Of a stretch of 64,000 bases of DNA, positions 17,515-26,747 are shown one piece after another. The notes below the pieces were generated by a model. It worked only from the letters and a program-made list of their open reading frames with translations. It did no database searches and was not told the origin of the DNA. Position numbers and translations under genes: made by a program. Source of the DNA: UBA4732 sp963823075. GTDB lineage: Bacteria; Planctomycetota; Planctomycetia; Gemmatales; Gemmataceae. The DNA lies in the NCBI GenBank assembly GCA_963823075.1, contig CAWGKE010000001.1, positions 930,001 to 994,000 of the forward strand. The letters run 5' to 3'. Position 1 is the stretch's first letter. The number at the start of each line of letters is the position of its first letter.

Positions 17515-18381
17515 ATGACCCATGCGTTCCCTCCCCTCCGCGCGGCCCTGCTGTGCGCCGGCCTGACGGCGCTGGCCGCCGCCCCCGCGCGCGCCCAGGG
17601 CGTGTCGTGGTTCACCGACTACAACGCGGCCCGCCGCGAGGCGGCCGACAAGAAGCTGCCGCTCGTCATCGACTTCAGCACCAAGGATTGCCACTGGTGC
17701 CGGATGCTCGAATCGACCACGTTCCGCGATCCCGCCGTGGTCAAGGTGCTGAGCCAGCGCTTCGTCGCCCTGCACGTGGACGCGGAGAAGGAGGCCAGCC
17801 TCGCCCAGCGCCTCAACGTTCAGAGCTATCCAACGCTGATCTTCGCCGATTCCGACGGCAATATCCTGGATCGGCAGGAAGGGTACGTGAAGCCGGCCGA
17901 GTTCGGCAAGCTGCTCGACCACCTGCTGGCCGGCCTGCAACCCGTCGATACGGCGGTGCAGCAGGCGGTTCACGTGACGGCGCCGCCCGCGGACGACAGC
18001 GCCCATGCGGAACGGTCGCGGCGGGCGGGGCAGCTGCTGGCCCTTGCACAGGCCGACTTCCGCGAGCAGCGGTTCCTCGGCTGCCTGGACCACTGCAAGA
18101 CGCTGAAGGCGGACTATAGCGATCTGCCGGAAGCGTCGGAGGCGACCCGGCTGGAGACGAAGATTCGCAGCAACCCGGAGGAGCTGCACCTCGCCTGCGA
18201 CACGCTGACGGACCGTCTCGGTGACATGTACATCGAGCTGGCCGACGCCTTCGTACTCAAGGACCAGCCGGCGCGGGCCATCCTTTGCCTGGAATGGGTG
18301 GTGCAGGCGTGCCCCGGGACGCCGCAGGCCGAAACCGCCAAGGGACGGCTCGCGCAGATCAAAAGCCCGGCCGCGCATTGA
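17515..18381 (+). CDS. Exported thioredoxin-fold protein with C-terminal TPR-like region
   Basis: 288 residues. Signal peptide 1-27 ends at APARAQ. A thioredoxin-like domain (about 35-140) carries the redox motif KDCHWCRML and the cis-Pro segment VQSYPTLIFADSDG, as in thioredoxin_7/DsbD-gamma-like proteins. The rest is helical and repeats like a TPR pair (AQADFREQRFLGCLDHCKTL; ELADAFVLKDQPARAILCLE). It probably acts as a periplasmic thiol reductase or disulfide protein. It precedes the Hsp70-like gene and may be functionally linked to protein quality control, although a palindrome separates them. Confidence 0.82.
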   Translation: MTHAFPPLRAALLCAGLTALAAAPARAQGVSWFTDYNAARREAADKKLPLVIDFSTKDCHWCRMLESTTFRDPAVVKVLSQRFVALHVDAEKEASLAQRLNVQSYPTLIFADSDGNILDRQEGYVKPAEFGKLLDHLLAGLQPVDTAVQQAVHVTAPPADDSAHAERSRRAGQLLALAQADFREQRFLGCLDHCKTLKADYSDLPEASEATRLETKIRSNPEELHLACDTLTDRLGDMYIELADAFVLKDQPARAILCLEWVVQACPGTPQAETAKGRLAQIKSPAAH

Positions 18382-18389
18382 CGCGGCGT

Positions 18390-18455
18390 TCGGCCGGGCG
18401 CCGGCTGCATCCCGGCAGGTTGGGTCATACGGCGGGGATAACGCCGCCGCTCACC
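18390..18455. repeat. Intergenic repeat related to the block at 12075-12148
   Basis: GC-rich block just after the thioredoxin-fold stop, with CCGGCTGCATCCCGGCAGG followed by GGCGGGGAT and GCCGCCGCTC. The same order of sub-blocks occurs at 12075-12148. It may double as a terminator, but there is no T-tract. Confidence 0.5.
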
Positions 18456-18467
18456 CGGATTTGCTCG

Positions 18468-18497
18468 TTGACAGCAACACGTTTGCGCGGGCAGAAT
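18468..18497 (+). promoter_or_regulatory. Candidate promoter of the Hsp70-like gene
   Basis: TTGACA at 18468-18473, an 18-base spacer, then CAGAAT at 18492-18497, about 40 bases before the ATG at 18537. The -35 is perfect and the -10 matches 4 of 6. No CIRCE-like or heat-shock operator was seen. Confidence 0.45.
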
Positions 18498-18536
18498 GAA
18501 CCGGGTTCTCCGACGCAACCGCTTCCGCCGCCACTC

Positions 18537-21346
18537 ATGCCGATGTCATTCCTGTCTGCCGGGTCCGGCCCCAACGTCCGCAGGACCGTCGGCATTGATC
18601 TGGGCACCACCAACAGCGTCATCGCCCTTCTCGACGCCGTCGATGGCGCCCTCCTGACCGGCGCCGACGACCAGGGCCGCATGACGTTTCCGTCGGTGCT
18701 TGGCTGGCACGCCGGGCAGGGGCGGCTGGTGTCCGGCCGGCCGGCGCGCGACCTCAAGGCGGCCCCCCCACCCCAACCCTCCCCCACAAGGGGGGAGGGA
18801 GATGGCGCTTTGCTCCCTCCCCCCTTGTGGGGGAGGGTTGGGGTGGGGGGGGGCGCCGATCACGCTCCCGCTCTCGTCGGTCAAGCGCTTCATGGGCCTG
18901 GAAAAACAGTTCCCACTCGGCCCCGAGACGCTGACGCCGCCGCAAGCGTCGGCCGTCATCCTGCGGTCGCTGCGCGACCTGCTGGCCCGCACCCTGAACG
19001 ATCCCAAATATGTGCTCGATTCGGCCGTCGTCACGATGCCGGCCTACTTCAACCACAACCAGATCGAGGCCACGCGGCAGGCGGGCGAGCTGGCCGGTTT
19101 CGAGGTGGTGGAGCTGCTGCACGAGCCGACGGCCGCCGCGATCTACTATTCCTGGGTTGAGAACCACGGCGATGCGGTGTATCTGGTGTACGACCTGGGC
19201 GGCGGCACCTTCGACGTGTCGATCATCCGCCGCCGGCTGGGCGATTACGAGGTGCTGAGCGTCAGCGGCGACCCCTTCCTCGGCGGCGACGACTTCGACC
19301 GTCTTCTCGCCACGCACCTGATCGAACACGGCAAATGGAGCGTGGAGGGCAAGGGCGGGGAAACGCCGCCCCTACCGCCCAACCAACAACCACCAATCAC
19401 TTTCTTCGATCCTTCCACGACGGCCGGCGCCGTCCACTTCGGCCGGCTGGTTCATGTTGCGGAGGCAATCAAGATCGCGCTGACCGACGCCGAGCGCGTC
19501 GAGCGCTATGTGCCTGGTCTGACGTACACCGAGGACGGCAAGGCGCTTGCGCTGGAAGCGCCGGTGGAACGCGCCGACTTCAACCGGCTGATTCGGGAGA
19601 AAGTGGATCGGACAATCGACTGTTGCCGCGACGCTCTGGCCCGCGCGCGCGACCGCGCCGGAATCCGGCTTTCCGACGTGGATTACGTGGTGCTGGTCGG
19701 CGGCTCCAGCCGCGTTCCGCTGGTGCGCGAGACGGTGCGATCGGCCTTCTGCAACCCGGACCTGCCGGAACACGTCCGCACCCTGGAGCCGCTGCTGCAC
19801 GAGCCGGATTTGTGCGTGGCCTATGGCGCGGCTTTACGCGCGGCCGGTCACGGCACGCGCTACCTGTTTCCCCAGGAGTCAGGGGTCAGGGGTCAGGAGT
19901 CAGGAGAACTGGAGTTGCACGTCACCAGCCCGGCCAACACGCGCGACCCGCAATACCCGTTGACGGGGGTGGTGCGACTCCGACCGGCTTCCGCTGTTCC
20001 CTTTCTGGACGGCGCGTCGGTTCGCATCCGCTCGCTGGCCACCGGGCTGACGGATGAGGCGTTTCTGGACGAGCGCGGCTCGTTCGCCCAAGACGTGGAG
20101 TTGCAACCGGAGACGGACAACGCCCTGGAACTGGCCGTCTGCGACGGCGAGGGCCGCGAGGCGGCGCGTGTGGTGGTGACGGTGCGCTGCCAGGACGCCG
20201 GCCGGGCGCTCGGACGCGGCGTGCTGCCGACGCAGATCGTCGCCAAGCCGCTGCAAATCGAGGTGCTGAACCGCAGCCGACAGCGCGTCAAGCAGGTCGT
20301 CGCGCCCATCGGAGCGACGCTGCCGGGCGTGTTTCAGCTGCACCTGCCGCACCCACGACCAGGCCGGCCGCATCGTCGTGCCGATCTTCGAGGAGAATCG
20401 CGTCGTCAAGCAGATGGTCGTCACCGACCTCGATCCGCAGATGCCGGTGGGGTCGCCGGTCGAGGTGGAGTTCGCCATTGACGTCAAGCATACCATCGAG
20501 GTGCGGGTGCGCGTTCGCCAGGCCGGCGGCCGCGAGCGCACCGAGACGGCGGTGATCGAGGCGGCGGCGCCGCCGCGCCGGCCGACGCGGGCCGACATCG
20601 ACGAGGTGCAGGCCCAGATCGACGCATTGCTGCCGCAGTTCAGCGGCAGCTTCCGCACGCGCGTCCGCAGTCGAGCGGCTCAGCTGCATCAGGATTTGCT
20701 CGAAGCCCTGCGCTACGACGACGAGCCGAAGGCCATCCAGCGCATGGCCGAGTTGCGGGAGCTGTTGCAGAACCTGGAGGGCGGCCGCGGGCAGTCGCTC
20801 GACCCGCCGTGGCCGCGCTTCGCCCAACTGGTGCGGCACTGCCTCGATCTCGCGGCCGAGGCTGCAAAGGCGACCGGCCGCGACGGCGAGGAGCTATTCG
20901 AGCACGTCCACGCGCAGGAGCGCTACGCTGAACAAGCCTACGAGGAGCAAAACCAGGCGCTCTACCGCGAATGCCGCGAGAACCTGGAAAAGTACGCCGG
21001 CTACCTCGACCAGCTGCTGCGCGACGCGCTGCCGCGGCCGTCCGCACCGGCGCCGCAACTGCCGCCAGAAGAGGAAGCGAAGAATTCCGTGGACCGCTTC
21101 CGCAATTATCTGACGGCGGTGTGGAAGCAGGTGCGGGCGAAGCAACGCACCGACCTGGAGCCGCGCCTGACGGAGATCGCCGGCCTGGCCCGCGGCCTCA
21201 CCCAGCGGACGAAATCCGATCCGCACGCGGTCATCCGCGACGCCCGCCGGCTCGGCGCCGAGGTGCATAAGATCGAGGAGCTGGTAACAGACGGCCGGCG
21301 ACAATCGACCGGCGACGACGCCGGGCTGCTTGAAGGAACGTCGTAA
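18537..21346 (+). CDS. Long Hsp70-like ATPase with helical C-terminus, two frame breaks and three repeat insertions
   Basis: About 935 codons over three frames. Frame 1 (18537 to about 18780) has phosphate-1 motif GIDLGTTNSVIALL. Frame 2 (to about 20350) has EPTAAAIYYSW, phosphate-2 VYDLGGGTFDVSII and adenosine motif LVGGSSRVPLVRETV, then a beta domain. Frame 3 (to 21346) has IFEENRVVKQMVV and a long helical, coiled-coil-like tail. The first break coincides with a palindrome of about 91 bp (18763-18853). The second (about 20350) is repaired by one GC dinucleotide. Two further repeats are inserted in frame (19352-19373, 19873-19906). The lack of stop codons around the breaks argues against an old pseudogene. 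The role would be a specialised chaperone paired with the downstream TPR protein. Confidence 0.8.
18763..18853. repeat. Large palindromic element inserted in the Hsp70-like gene
   Basis: Arms of about 39 and 41 bases (18763-18801 and 18813-18853) around an 11-base loop; each contains CCCTCCCCC and its complement. The left arm ends in 7 C and the right in 9 G. The element length (91) is not a multiple of three, so the frame changes across it; one G fewer would restore it. It encodes peptides such as PPPLWGRVGVGG, seen in annotated proteins of many bacteria carrying this repeat family. Confidence 0.85.
19352..19373. repeat. Short GC palindrome within the Hsp70-like coding sequence
   Basis: AGGGCGGGG and CCGCCCCT arms around a short loop, in frame, encoding a GGETPPL-type insertion within the nucleotide-binding domain. 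Same family as the inner palindrome at 7093-7153 and the element at 56728-56750. Confidence 0.65.
19873..19906. repeat. GGTCAGGAGTCAG-type tandem repeat in the Hsp70-like gene
   Basis: About four variant copies of the heptamer (G)GGTCAG/GAGTCAG in tandem, in frame, encoding QESGVRGQESG at the border between the ATPase and substrate-binding regions. Confidence 0.7.
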
Positions 21347-21379
21347 GTGCGGTAATCTGGTGCGAGAGCCGTGCGGGCC

Positions 21380-21435
21380 AGCGGCCGGCGTGAGCCGGCT
21401 GATCGGCTGTTATGGGCCGGCTCACGCCGGCCGCT
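21380..21435. repeat. Palindrome between Hsp70-like and TPR genes
   Basis: Perfect 20-bp arms: AGCGGCCGGCGTGAGCCGGC (21380-21399) and its complement (21416-21435), with a 16-base loop. Same family as 49631-49691 and the outer arms at 7093-7153. Its position favours the TPR start at 21490 over an in-frame ATG at 21412. Confidence 0.85.
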
Positions 21436-21489
21436 CGCCATGAACGAGAGGCACAACCGAACACCGACGGTTCAACGGACTCCCGCAGC

Positions 21490-24293
21490 ATGTGGCCATT
21501 CGTCGTCATCGCCTGTATCGCCGTCCTCGTCGGCGTCGCCCTGCTGAGCGGGGGCGCGTATCTGCTGATCGGCCCCGGCCCCGTGCGCTCCCGCGGCTTC
21601 CACCGCGCCCGCCGCGCCCTGGAGCAGGGCGACTGGAGGGGCGCCCTTACAACGGTCGAGTCGCTGCGGAACCCCGGACTTCCCGCCGCCTGGCAGGACA
21701 AGCTCCGCATCCTCGCCGGTGAGTCCCGGCAGGCCGCGACCGACGCCGCCCTCAAGGAAAAGCACTACGAAGAAGCGCTCGAACACAGCGTTCAGGCCGC
21801 CATGTTGCTCGGCACGCCGGAAGCCGACGCTCGCGCCAAGGTAATCGACGCCGCCCTGGCCGAGGTCCGTCGGCAATTCGCGGCAGGGCCGGACGCGACC
21901 GACAGCGTCCTCCAGCTCCTGGGACGCATCCTCGCGCTGCAATCGCCGTGTCCTGAGGCGCGATTCTGGCAGGGGCTGTGCTTCTGCCGCCGCGCCGAGA
22001 TCGAGCCGGCCCTGGCGGCGCTGACGTCGGCCTGCGAACAGGCGGGCAAGACCGCCATCGACCCGGCCTATTATCTCGGCGCCGTGCTGCACCGCGCCGG
22101 CCGGCCGCAGGAAGGCCTGCGCCATCTCGGCGACGCCAACCGCATCGACGCCGGCTGTCCGTTCGTCACCTGGCAAATGGGCGTCTCGCTGGTGGCGTGC
22201 GGCGGCGACGCCGGCCTGGCCGTCCGCGCCCTGCAACGCGCGCTCGGCCCGCGCGGCTTGCCGCTGTGGAGCGACGCGCCGCAGCGGGCCTGGGTCGAGG
22301 CGTTCCCCGAGGGCCGCTCCTATGTCCGCCGGCTGGCCACGAAGTATCCCTACACCTGCCCCGTCCTCGGCGGCGACCTCAACGCCGTCATCCTGGAAGG
22401 ACAGTTCGCCCTGGCCCAAGCTCACTACCGCCAGGGGTCGTTCCAGGACGCCGCCGACCTGTTCAGCAAGCTGCTCCAGAACACGGCCCCGACGACGGCC
22501 CTCTTGCGCGGCCTCGGTCTGTCGCTGGCCCGGTTGCAGCGCTACGATCAGGCCTACAAACACCTGCGCGCCGCCCTGGAACAGGAGCAGCCGAAAGATC
22601 CCTTCACGGCAGCCTATCTGGGCCTTTGCGGCGCGATGGGCCGGCCGACGCAGCCGGAGGACAAGCCGAAGAACGTGGCGTGGGCGGTGCGGCTGCTGGC
22701 CCGCTACGCCCTGTCCGGCGACGCTGAGTACGCTGGCGTCATGTCCGCGGTCCACGCGGAGGCGCGGTCGCTGCAACTGCCGCTGGCCGTCGAGGACCAG
22801 GTGCAGCTGTGCGACGCTCTGGCCTCCGTCGCGGCGGTTGATGCTGCGGCGGCCCAGTCATACCATCACCTGGCGGCCACGTTCCCGGAGGCGGTCAAAC
22901 CGATCCACGCCTGGCTGTACGTCCGGTCGGCCAGCACGGGTTATGGCATGGTCTCGGACCATGCCACGGGTTGTGGCATGGTCTCAGACCATGCCACAAC
23001 CGGCGGCGAGCGCGACCTCGACCTGTTCGCGCGGACCTTCGCCGACCCGGCGCCGGCGCGAGCGTATTTCGCGCAACGCCAGTGGAATTTCGACGACGCC
23101 GAATACACTTACCTGAAGCGCGGCGCCGCGGGGCGCCCGGCCGTTTTCCCGAACCGCTCGGCCCCGATTACCCTCCGAAGGGCGAGGCGCTCCTGCTGGC
23201 GCGCTCCCAGGTGGAGGAGGCGGCAGGGCGGAAGGATGCGGCGCTGGAGGCCGTCGAGGTGCTGTTGCGGCTGGCGCCGGCGAGCCTGGAGGGGCACGAC
23301 CGGCTGGCCTGTCTGCTCTATCGCAAGGGCGACATGGACCGGGCGGCCGCGCTGCTGGCCGGCTGGCATCGCCTCGCGCCGGTCGATCACTGGCCCCTCA
23401 TCCGCCAGGCGATCATCGAGCAGCAGCGCGGCGACGCCCGCGCCCGTTCCGAGGCCATCGACCGGGCGCTGGGCCTTACGCGGGGTCGGCAGCGCGCCGC
23501 CGTGGCTTTCCTCGGCGCCCGTCTGGCGATCCAGGCCGGGTTCCGCCGAAAAACCGGCGGCGAAGAAGCGAAAGAAAAGAATGCGGACTCCGCACCGCCC
23601 GACCCGGCGGCGCTGGAGCACGCGGCCAGCCTTCTGCAAGATTGTCTGAACCACGACCCCAACCACATCGACGCCTTCTGGTGCCTGGCGGCGGTGCGGT
23701 CGGCGTCGGGCGACCGGCAGGGGTTGGCGTCGCAGGCGGCGGCGATGGATCGGCCGGCGGTGAAGGACGCGCGGTTCCATTATCTCGGCGCCGTCTGTAA
23801 CCTGGCGGCGCACGACTACGCCAAGGCGGTGGAACTCGGCCAGCGGGCGGCGGCCGGCGACCCAGCCCTGACCGCCGAGAGCCATTACGTCATGGCCTGG
23901 GCGCATCTGCACCTGAACAACAGCGACGCCGCACGGCAATCGCTGCTCAAGGCGGCGGCCGCGGATAAAAGTCCCTCGGCGCCCTACGCCCGCGCCCTGC
24001 TCGGCCAGCAGGCGTTCAGCCGGTCGTCCTACGACGAGGCAGTGCGCTGGTGGAAAGAGGTCGATGCGGGCCGGCGGGCTGAATGGAAGCTGGACGAGCC
24101 ATTGCGGCAAACGGTACTGCTGGCCGGCCTGACGGCGTTCGAGAAAGGCAAGTACGAGCTGGCGGCCGAGCGCATCCGCGAAGCGGGCAGGTTGGGGCTG
24201 CGCGATCGGCGGCTGGGGTCGATGCTGACGCTGGCGCTGGTCAAGGCGGGGCAACGGCTGCTGTTTGATGGGAACATTAAGGGAGTGAAGTAG
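21490..24293 (+). CDS. Membrane-anchored TPR-repeat protein, frameshifted near 23115-23165
   Basis: About 935 codons. An N-terminal TM helix (residues 3-28) is followed by a long series of TPR-like helical pairs, for example ALEQGDWRGALTTVESL, LAQAHYRQGSFQDAADLFSK, LARLQRYDQAYKHLRAALEQ and, after the break, LLYRKGDMDRAAALLAGWHR. The first frame runs out after GAAGRPAVFPNR; a -1 shift continues as RFPEPLGPDYPPKGEALLLA to 24293. Two copies of a palindromic unit (22938-23001) insert GMVSDHAT twice in frame. It follows the Hsp70-like gene, so a co-chaperone or scaffold role is inferred, not shown. Confidence 0.78.
22938..23001. repeat. Duplicated palindromic unit inside the TPR gene
   Basis: Two tandem copies (about 30 and 34 bases), each with TGGCATGGTCT and AGACCATGCCA-type arms. 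Total length preserves the frame and encodes GYGMVSDHATGCGMVSDHAT. It interrupts the helical repeat pattern and is most likely a recent insertion. Confidence 0.85.
24207..24293 (+). repeat. Direct repeat, copy 1 (3' end of the TPR gene)
   Basis: The last about 87 bases of the TPR gene are repeated imperfectly at 24843-24923. Both share GGTCAAGGCGGGGCAACGG and AAGGGAGTGA before a TAG. The toxin-antitoxin pair lies between the two copies. Confidence 0.85.
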
Positions 24294-24306
24294 GAGGCAA
24301 GATACG

Positions 24307-24531
24307 ATGGCTCCGACCATGAAAGATTTGGGGATCGACCGGCTGAGTCCCGAGCAGCGCATCGCCCTCGCTTTGGAGATCTGGGAAAGTCTGGACGAGG
24401 CGCGCCCGACCGGACGACTCACCGCCGAGCAGCGAGCCGAGTTGGCCCGGCGCGACGCCGAACTGGACGCCAACCCGGGGATCGCCATGACCTGGGAGCA
24501 GGTCCGCGCGAGCGTGGAGACGAAGCCGTGA
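24307..24531 (+). CDS. Putative addiction-module antitoxin
   Basis: 74 residues, matching the short addiction-module component family (TIGR02574-like): N-terminal LGIDRLSPEQRIALALEIWE and C-terminal AELARRDAELDANPGIAMTW. A GGAGG ribosome binding site stands 8 bases before the ATG at 24307. Its stop overlaps the toxin start (GTGA at 24528-24531), the usual antitoxin-first, translationally coupled arrangement. It would neutralise the RelE/ParE-like toxin and probably autoregulate the pair. Confidence 0.85.
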   Translation: MAPTMKDLGIDRLSPEQRIALALEIWESLDEARPTGRLTAEQRAELARRDAELDANPGIAMTWEQVRASVETKP

Positions 24532-24824
24532 GTCTCCCGCTGGACTCGCACCCGGCGGTGCGCGACGAGATCGACGACGCCCACGCTTGGTATGAACGGC
24601 GGCGGCCAGGCCTGGGCGGCGATTTCCTGGACGAAGTGCAACGCACGCTTGGAGCGATCACGAGCAACCCGTCTCGATACGGGTTCGCCGACGGCGATGT
24701 TCGCGAAGGCCCGTTGACCCGGTTTCCGTACGCGGTCTACTATCGCGTACTCGCGGATCGCATCCGCGTGCTGGCGGTCTACCATACCTCGCGCGATCCG
24801 TCGGGGTGGCAGTCGCGGGCCTGA
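24528..24824 (+). CDS. RelE/ParE-family toxin
   Basis: 98 residues from GTG 24528. ParE/RelE fold: N-terminal helices with EIDDAHAWYERRRPGLGGDF, the strand FPYAVYYRVLADRIRVLAVYH and the terminal HTSRDPSGW typical of the family. Whether the target is ribosome-bound mRNA (RelE) or gyrase (ParE) cannot be told from sequence. The pair sits between duplicated TPR-gene ends, suggesting recent acquisition. Confidence 0.88.
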   Translation: MSLPLDSHPAVRDEIDDAHAWYERRRPGLGGDFLDEVQRTLGAITSNPSRYGFADGDVREGPLTRFPYAVYYRVLADRIRVLAVYHTSRDPSGWQSRA

Positions 24825-24842
24825 CCAATCGCCACGGCCGGC

Positions 24843-24923
24843 CGGCGGCTGGGATCGACGCTGGCGCTGGTCAAGGCGGGGCAACGGTTGCTGTTTGATA
24901 CGAACATCAAGGGAGTGAGATAG
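24843..24923 (+). repeat. Direct repeat, copy 2 (decayed duplicate of the TPR-gene 3' end)
   Basis: About 81 bases, similar to 24207-24293 with several substitutions and a 6-base deletion. It carries no start codon or upstream coding sequence, so it is a relic: either a duplication made when the toxin-antitoxin pair was inserted, or the tail of a deleted paralogous TPR gene. Confidence 0.8.
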
Positions 24924-25208
24924 ACGATCAGCGCATCATTTGGCCGCGACCCAAACGGGAGTAGGGACGCAGGCCAGCCGCTGAGAAAGTTTGGAGCGGA
25001 ATCGAGTGAAAGCAATCGGGCGTTGGCACGAATGGAATAGGTTGACCGTGGGGGTGTGTTAGCAGTACAGCGCTACGATCGCCGTAAGGGCTTGATCCAC
25101 AAGGGGTTATGGAAAGTGTACGCTTGGCCACCGTCGGCATAATCCCTTGATAGCGTGGAGGTTATGGCAAGCGTAGCGCTGTACTGTTAGATCGGGCGGA
25201 GCGGAACA
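24924..25208. other. Intergenic region with MITE-like inverted repeat
   Basis: About 285 non-coding bases of lower GC than the surroundings. The only structure seen is the inverted repeat at 25063-25186. Confidence 0.5.
25063..25186. repeat. MITE-like element with 15-bp inverted ends
   Basis: CAGTACAGCGCTACG (25063-25077) and its exact complement (25172-25186) bound 124 bases with no coding capacity. TTAG adjoins both ends outside the arms, in direct orientation (TTAG-arm ... arm-TTAG), which could be a short target duplication. Confidence 0.5.
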
Positions 25209-25451
25209 ATGGCAAAGGTGACTGGATTTCGGTGCGTTGACGCCTTGGGTGCGCATGTGCCATGTGACGCCCACGGAAATAACGTCGCATTCCAATGCCC
25301 TAGCTGCGGTGGGCCGGTGCTTGCCACCCTTCGCGAGAACCAGCGGGGATCGGCCGCGGATCGCCCATCAGAGTGTTCTGGTTGCCACGCGCACTATTGG
25401 GCGGAGGCCGATGCGGCGAATGCTTGCCTGACAGTGCGGAGGGTCATCTAA
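25209..25451 (+). CDS. Small Cys-rich zinc-ribbon-like protein
   Basis: 80 residues. FQCPSCGG (near residue 29) and SECSGCHAHYW (near 55) give a CxxC...CxxC/H arrangement expected of a zinc ribbon. No family was recognised. It sits in the accessory island at 24.3-27.1 kb among other small proteins. Confidence 0.55.
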   Translation: MAKVTGFRCVDALGAHVPCDAHGNNVAFQCPSCGGPVLATLRENQRGSAADRPSECSGCHAHYWAEADAANACLTVRRVI

Positions 25452-25579
25452 CAACTTCAGTCGCCGCCCGAGCGATACGGTGCAGCCAACAGAGCGGGCA
25501 TCACGGTTGTCGTCGGCTGAAGTCCTTCCACTCGCGTCGGCCGCTGAAGCGTGCGGGCGGCCCTTATAGTGAGGCGTAA

Positions 25580-26038
25580 ATGCCGCTGGACGAGAAACGA
25601 TTTCCCGAGTTGATCCGAGAGTTGTACCGCACTGCCGCCGAGTTGGAGGCCATGTTCCCCGGCCGGCCGTTCACGCCTGATGGCCTCATGGTCGGCAGTT
25701 TGGCAGAGTGCTTTGCGGAGTATTACTACGGACTAACGCTTTTTGCCTGCTCGAATCCGGGGCACGATGCCCACATGGAGGACTGCAAGGTCGAGATCAA
25801 GGCGACCCAGGGAAAGTCCGTCTCCCTACGCAGCGGCCCGGACAGGCTGCTTGTTTTTCGACTCCTTCGAGATGGCTCCTTTGAAGAGGTCTACAATGGA
25901 CCCGGAGGTCCCGTCTGGGCCTTGGTCGAGTCAAAGCCCAGACCAAGCAATGGGCAATACCAGATCAGGCTCACTCGGTTGCGGAAGTTGATGGAGGGTA
26001 TTCCTCCTGAACAGCGCTTGAAGAGGGTTCGGGCCTGA
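25580..26038 (+). CDS. PD-(D/E)XK nuclease-like protein (DUF6998-like)
   Basis: 152 residues. N-terminal helices LIRELYRTAAELEAMFPGRP, then VGSLAECFAEYYYGL with a Glu in helix 1. The segment AHMEDCKVEIKATQGKSV fits the D-x(n)-E-x-K core of PD-(D/E)XK restriction-endonuclease folds (Asp, Glu and Lys all present). The resemblance to DUF6998 proteins is from memory. It could be a stand-alone nuclease or an accessory defence protein; no methyltransferase or helicase partner is adjacent. Confidence 0.65.
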   Translation: MPLDEKRFPELIRELYRTAAELEAMFPGRPFTPDGLMVGSLAECFAEYYYGLTLFACSNPGHDAHMEDCKVEIKATQGKSVSLRSGPDRLLVFRLLRDGSFEEVYNGPGGPVWALVESKPRPSNGQYQIRLTRLRKLMEGIPPEQRLKRVRA

Positions 26039-26086
26039 CGAACCGTTGTAAGCGGCATACCAAGGTGAGAAACCAGAGGAGGTGTC

Positions 26087-26329
26087 GTGGCGACGGATCG
26101 AAACGTGGCAGCCGGCTCACGCTGGTGTCGTGCGTGTGGAGGGCCGACGACCACGTTTGCTGGCCTCTCGACGTGTGCCAATCGGGCATCCGGCGGCCTA
26201 CAGAAGATTCCGCAGGATTACTGCGCGAACCTGGGTCCGGAGGGTCGGTGCTATTGCGAACACTGCGGCCTTCCCTGTACGGGAAAAGACCCCTGTTCGC
26301 ACTGCCGCAGACCTTCCTTACGCGGATGA
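26087..26329 (+). CDS. Small Cys-rich protein, possible double zinc site
   Basis: 80 residues from GTG 26087, preceded by the ribosome binding site AGAGGAGGT (26075-26083). Cysteines are arranged as WCRACGG, YCEHCGLPC and CSHCRR, enough for two zinc sites. No family recognised. Small size and island location make it an accessory gene of unknown function. Confidence 0.5.
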   Translation: MATDRNVAAGSRWCRACGGPTTTFAGLSTCANRASGGLQKIPQDYCANLGPEGRCYCEHCGLPCTGKDPCSHCRRPSLRG

Positions 26330-26354
26330 GGCTATCACGAACTAGGGAGATCCC

Positions 26355-26696
26355 ATGCCATCTTACAAGTGCAAGATCTACAATTTCGACTACACGCACG
26401 ATGCGGACAAGGACAAGTCGGAATGGACTACCACCAAAGTGCCTCTCATAGTGGAGGCAGTGGCGCGGGGCCAAGACGAGCGCGAGGCGGCGGCCGAGGC
26501 TTATGTCCTCGAATGCGGACTCGAGCGCGCCTACCGCATGCGGCAGATGGGCGCTCCCACGGTCGTGATCCGCTTTGAGATTGACGTGCCAGGCATCGCA
26601 GGGGAACTACAACAGAGCGATTGCTGGGCGGGCAAGTGCTTCTATCTGGATAACCGAGTCGAAATCTTCTACATCGTGACGGTGCCTGTGGAATAG
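26355..26696 (+). CDS. Hypothetical 113-residue protein
   Basis: Starts 26 bases after the previous gene. Alternating strands and one long helix (RGQDEREAAAEAYVLECGLE); no motif, signal or TM segment. The C-terminus reads VEIFYIVTVPVE. Not recognised; probably co-transcribed with the preceding Cys-rich gene. Confidence 0.55.
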   Translation: MPSYKCKIYNFDYTHDADKDKSEWTTTKVPLIVEAVARGQDEREAAAEAYVLECGLERAYRMRQMGAPTVVIRFEIDVPGIAGELQQSDCWAGKCFYLDNRVEIFYIVTVPVE

Positions 26697-26747
26697 GGGA
26701 CGGCGATTAAGCCGTGATTTTTCCGGTTGTCAGTAAGGAAGAGTCTG

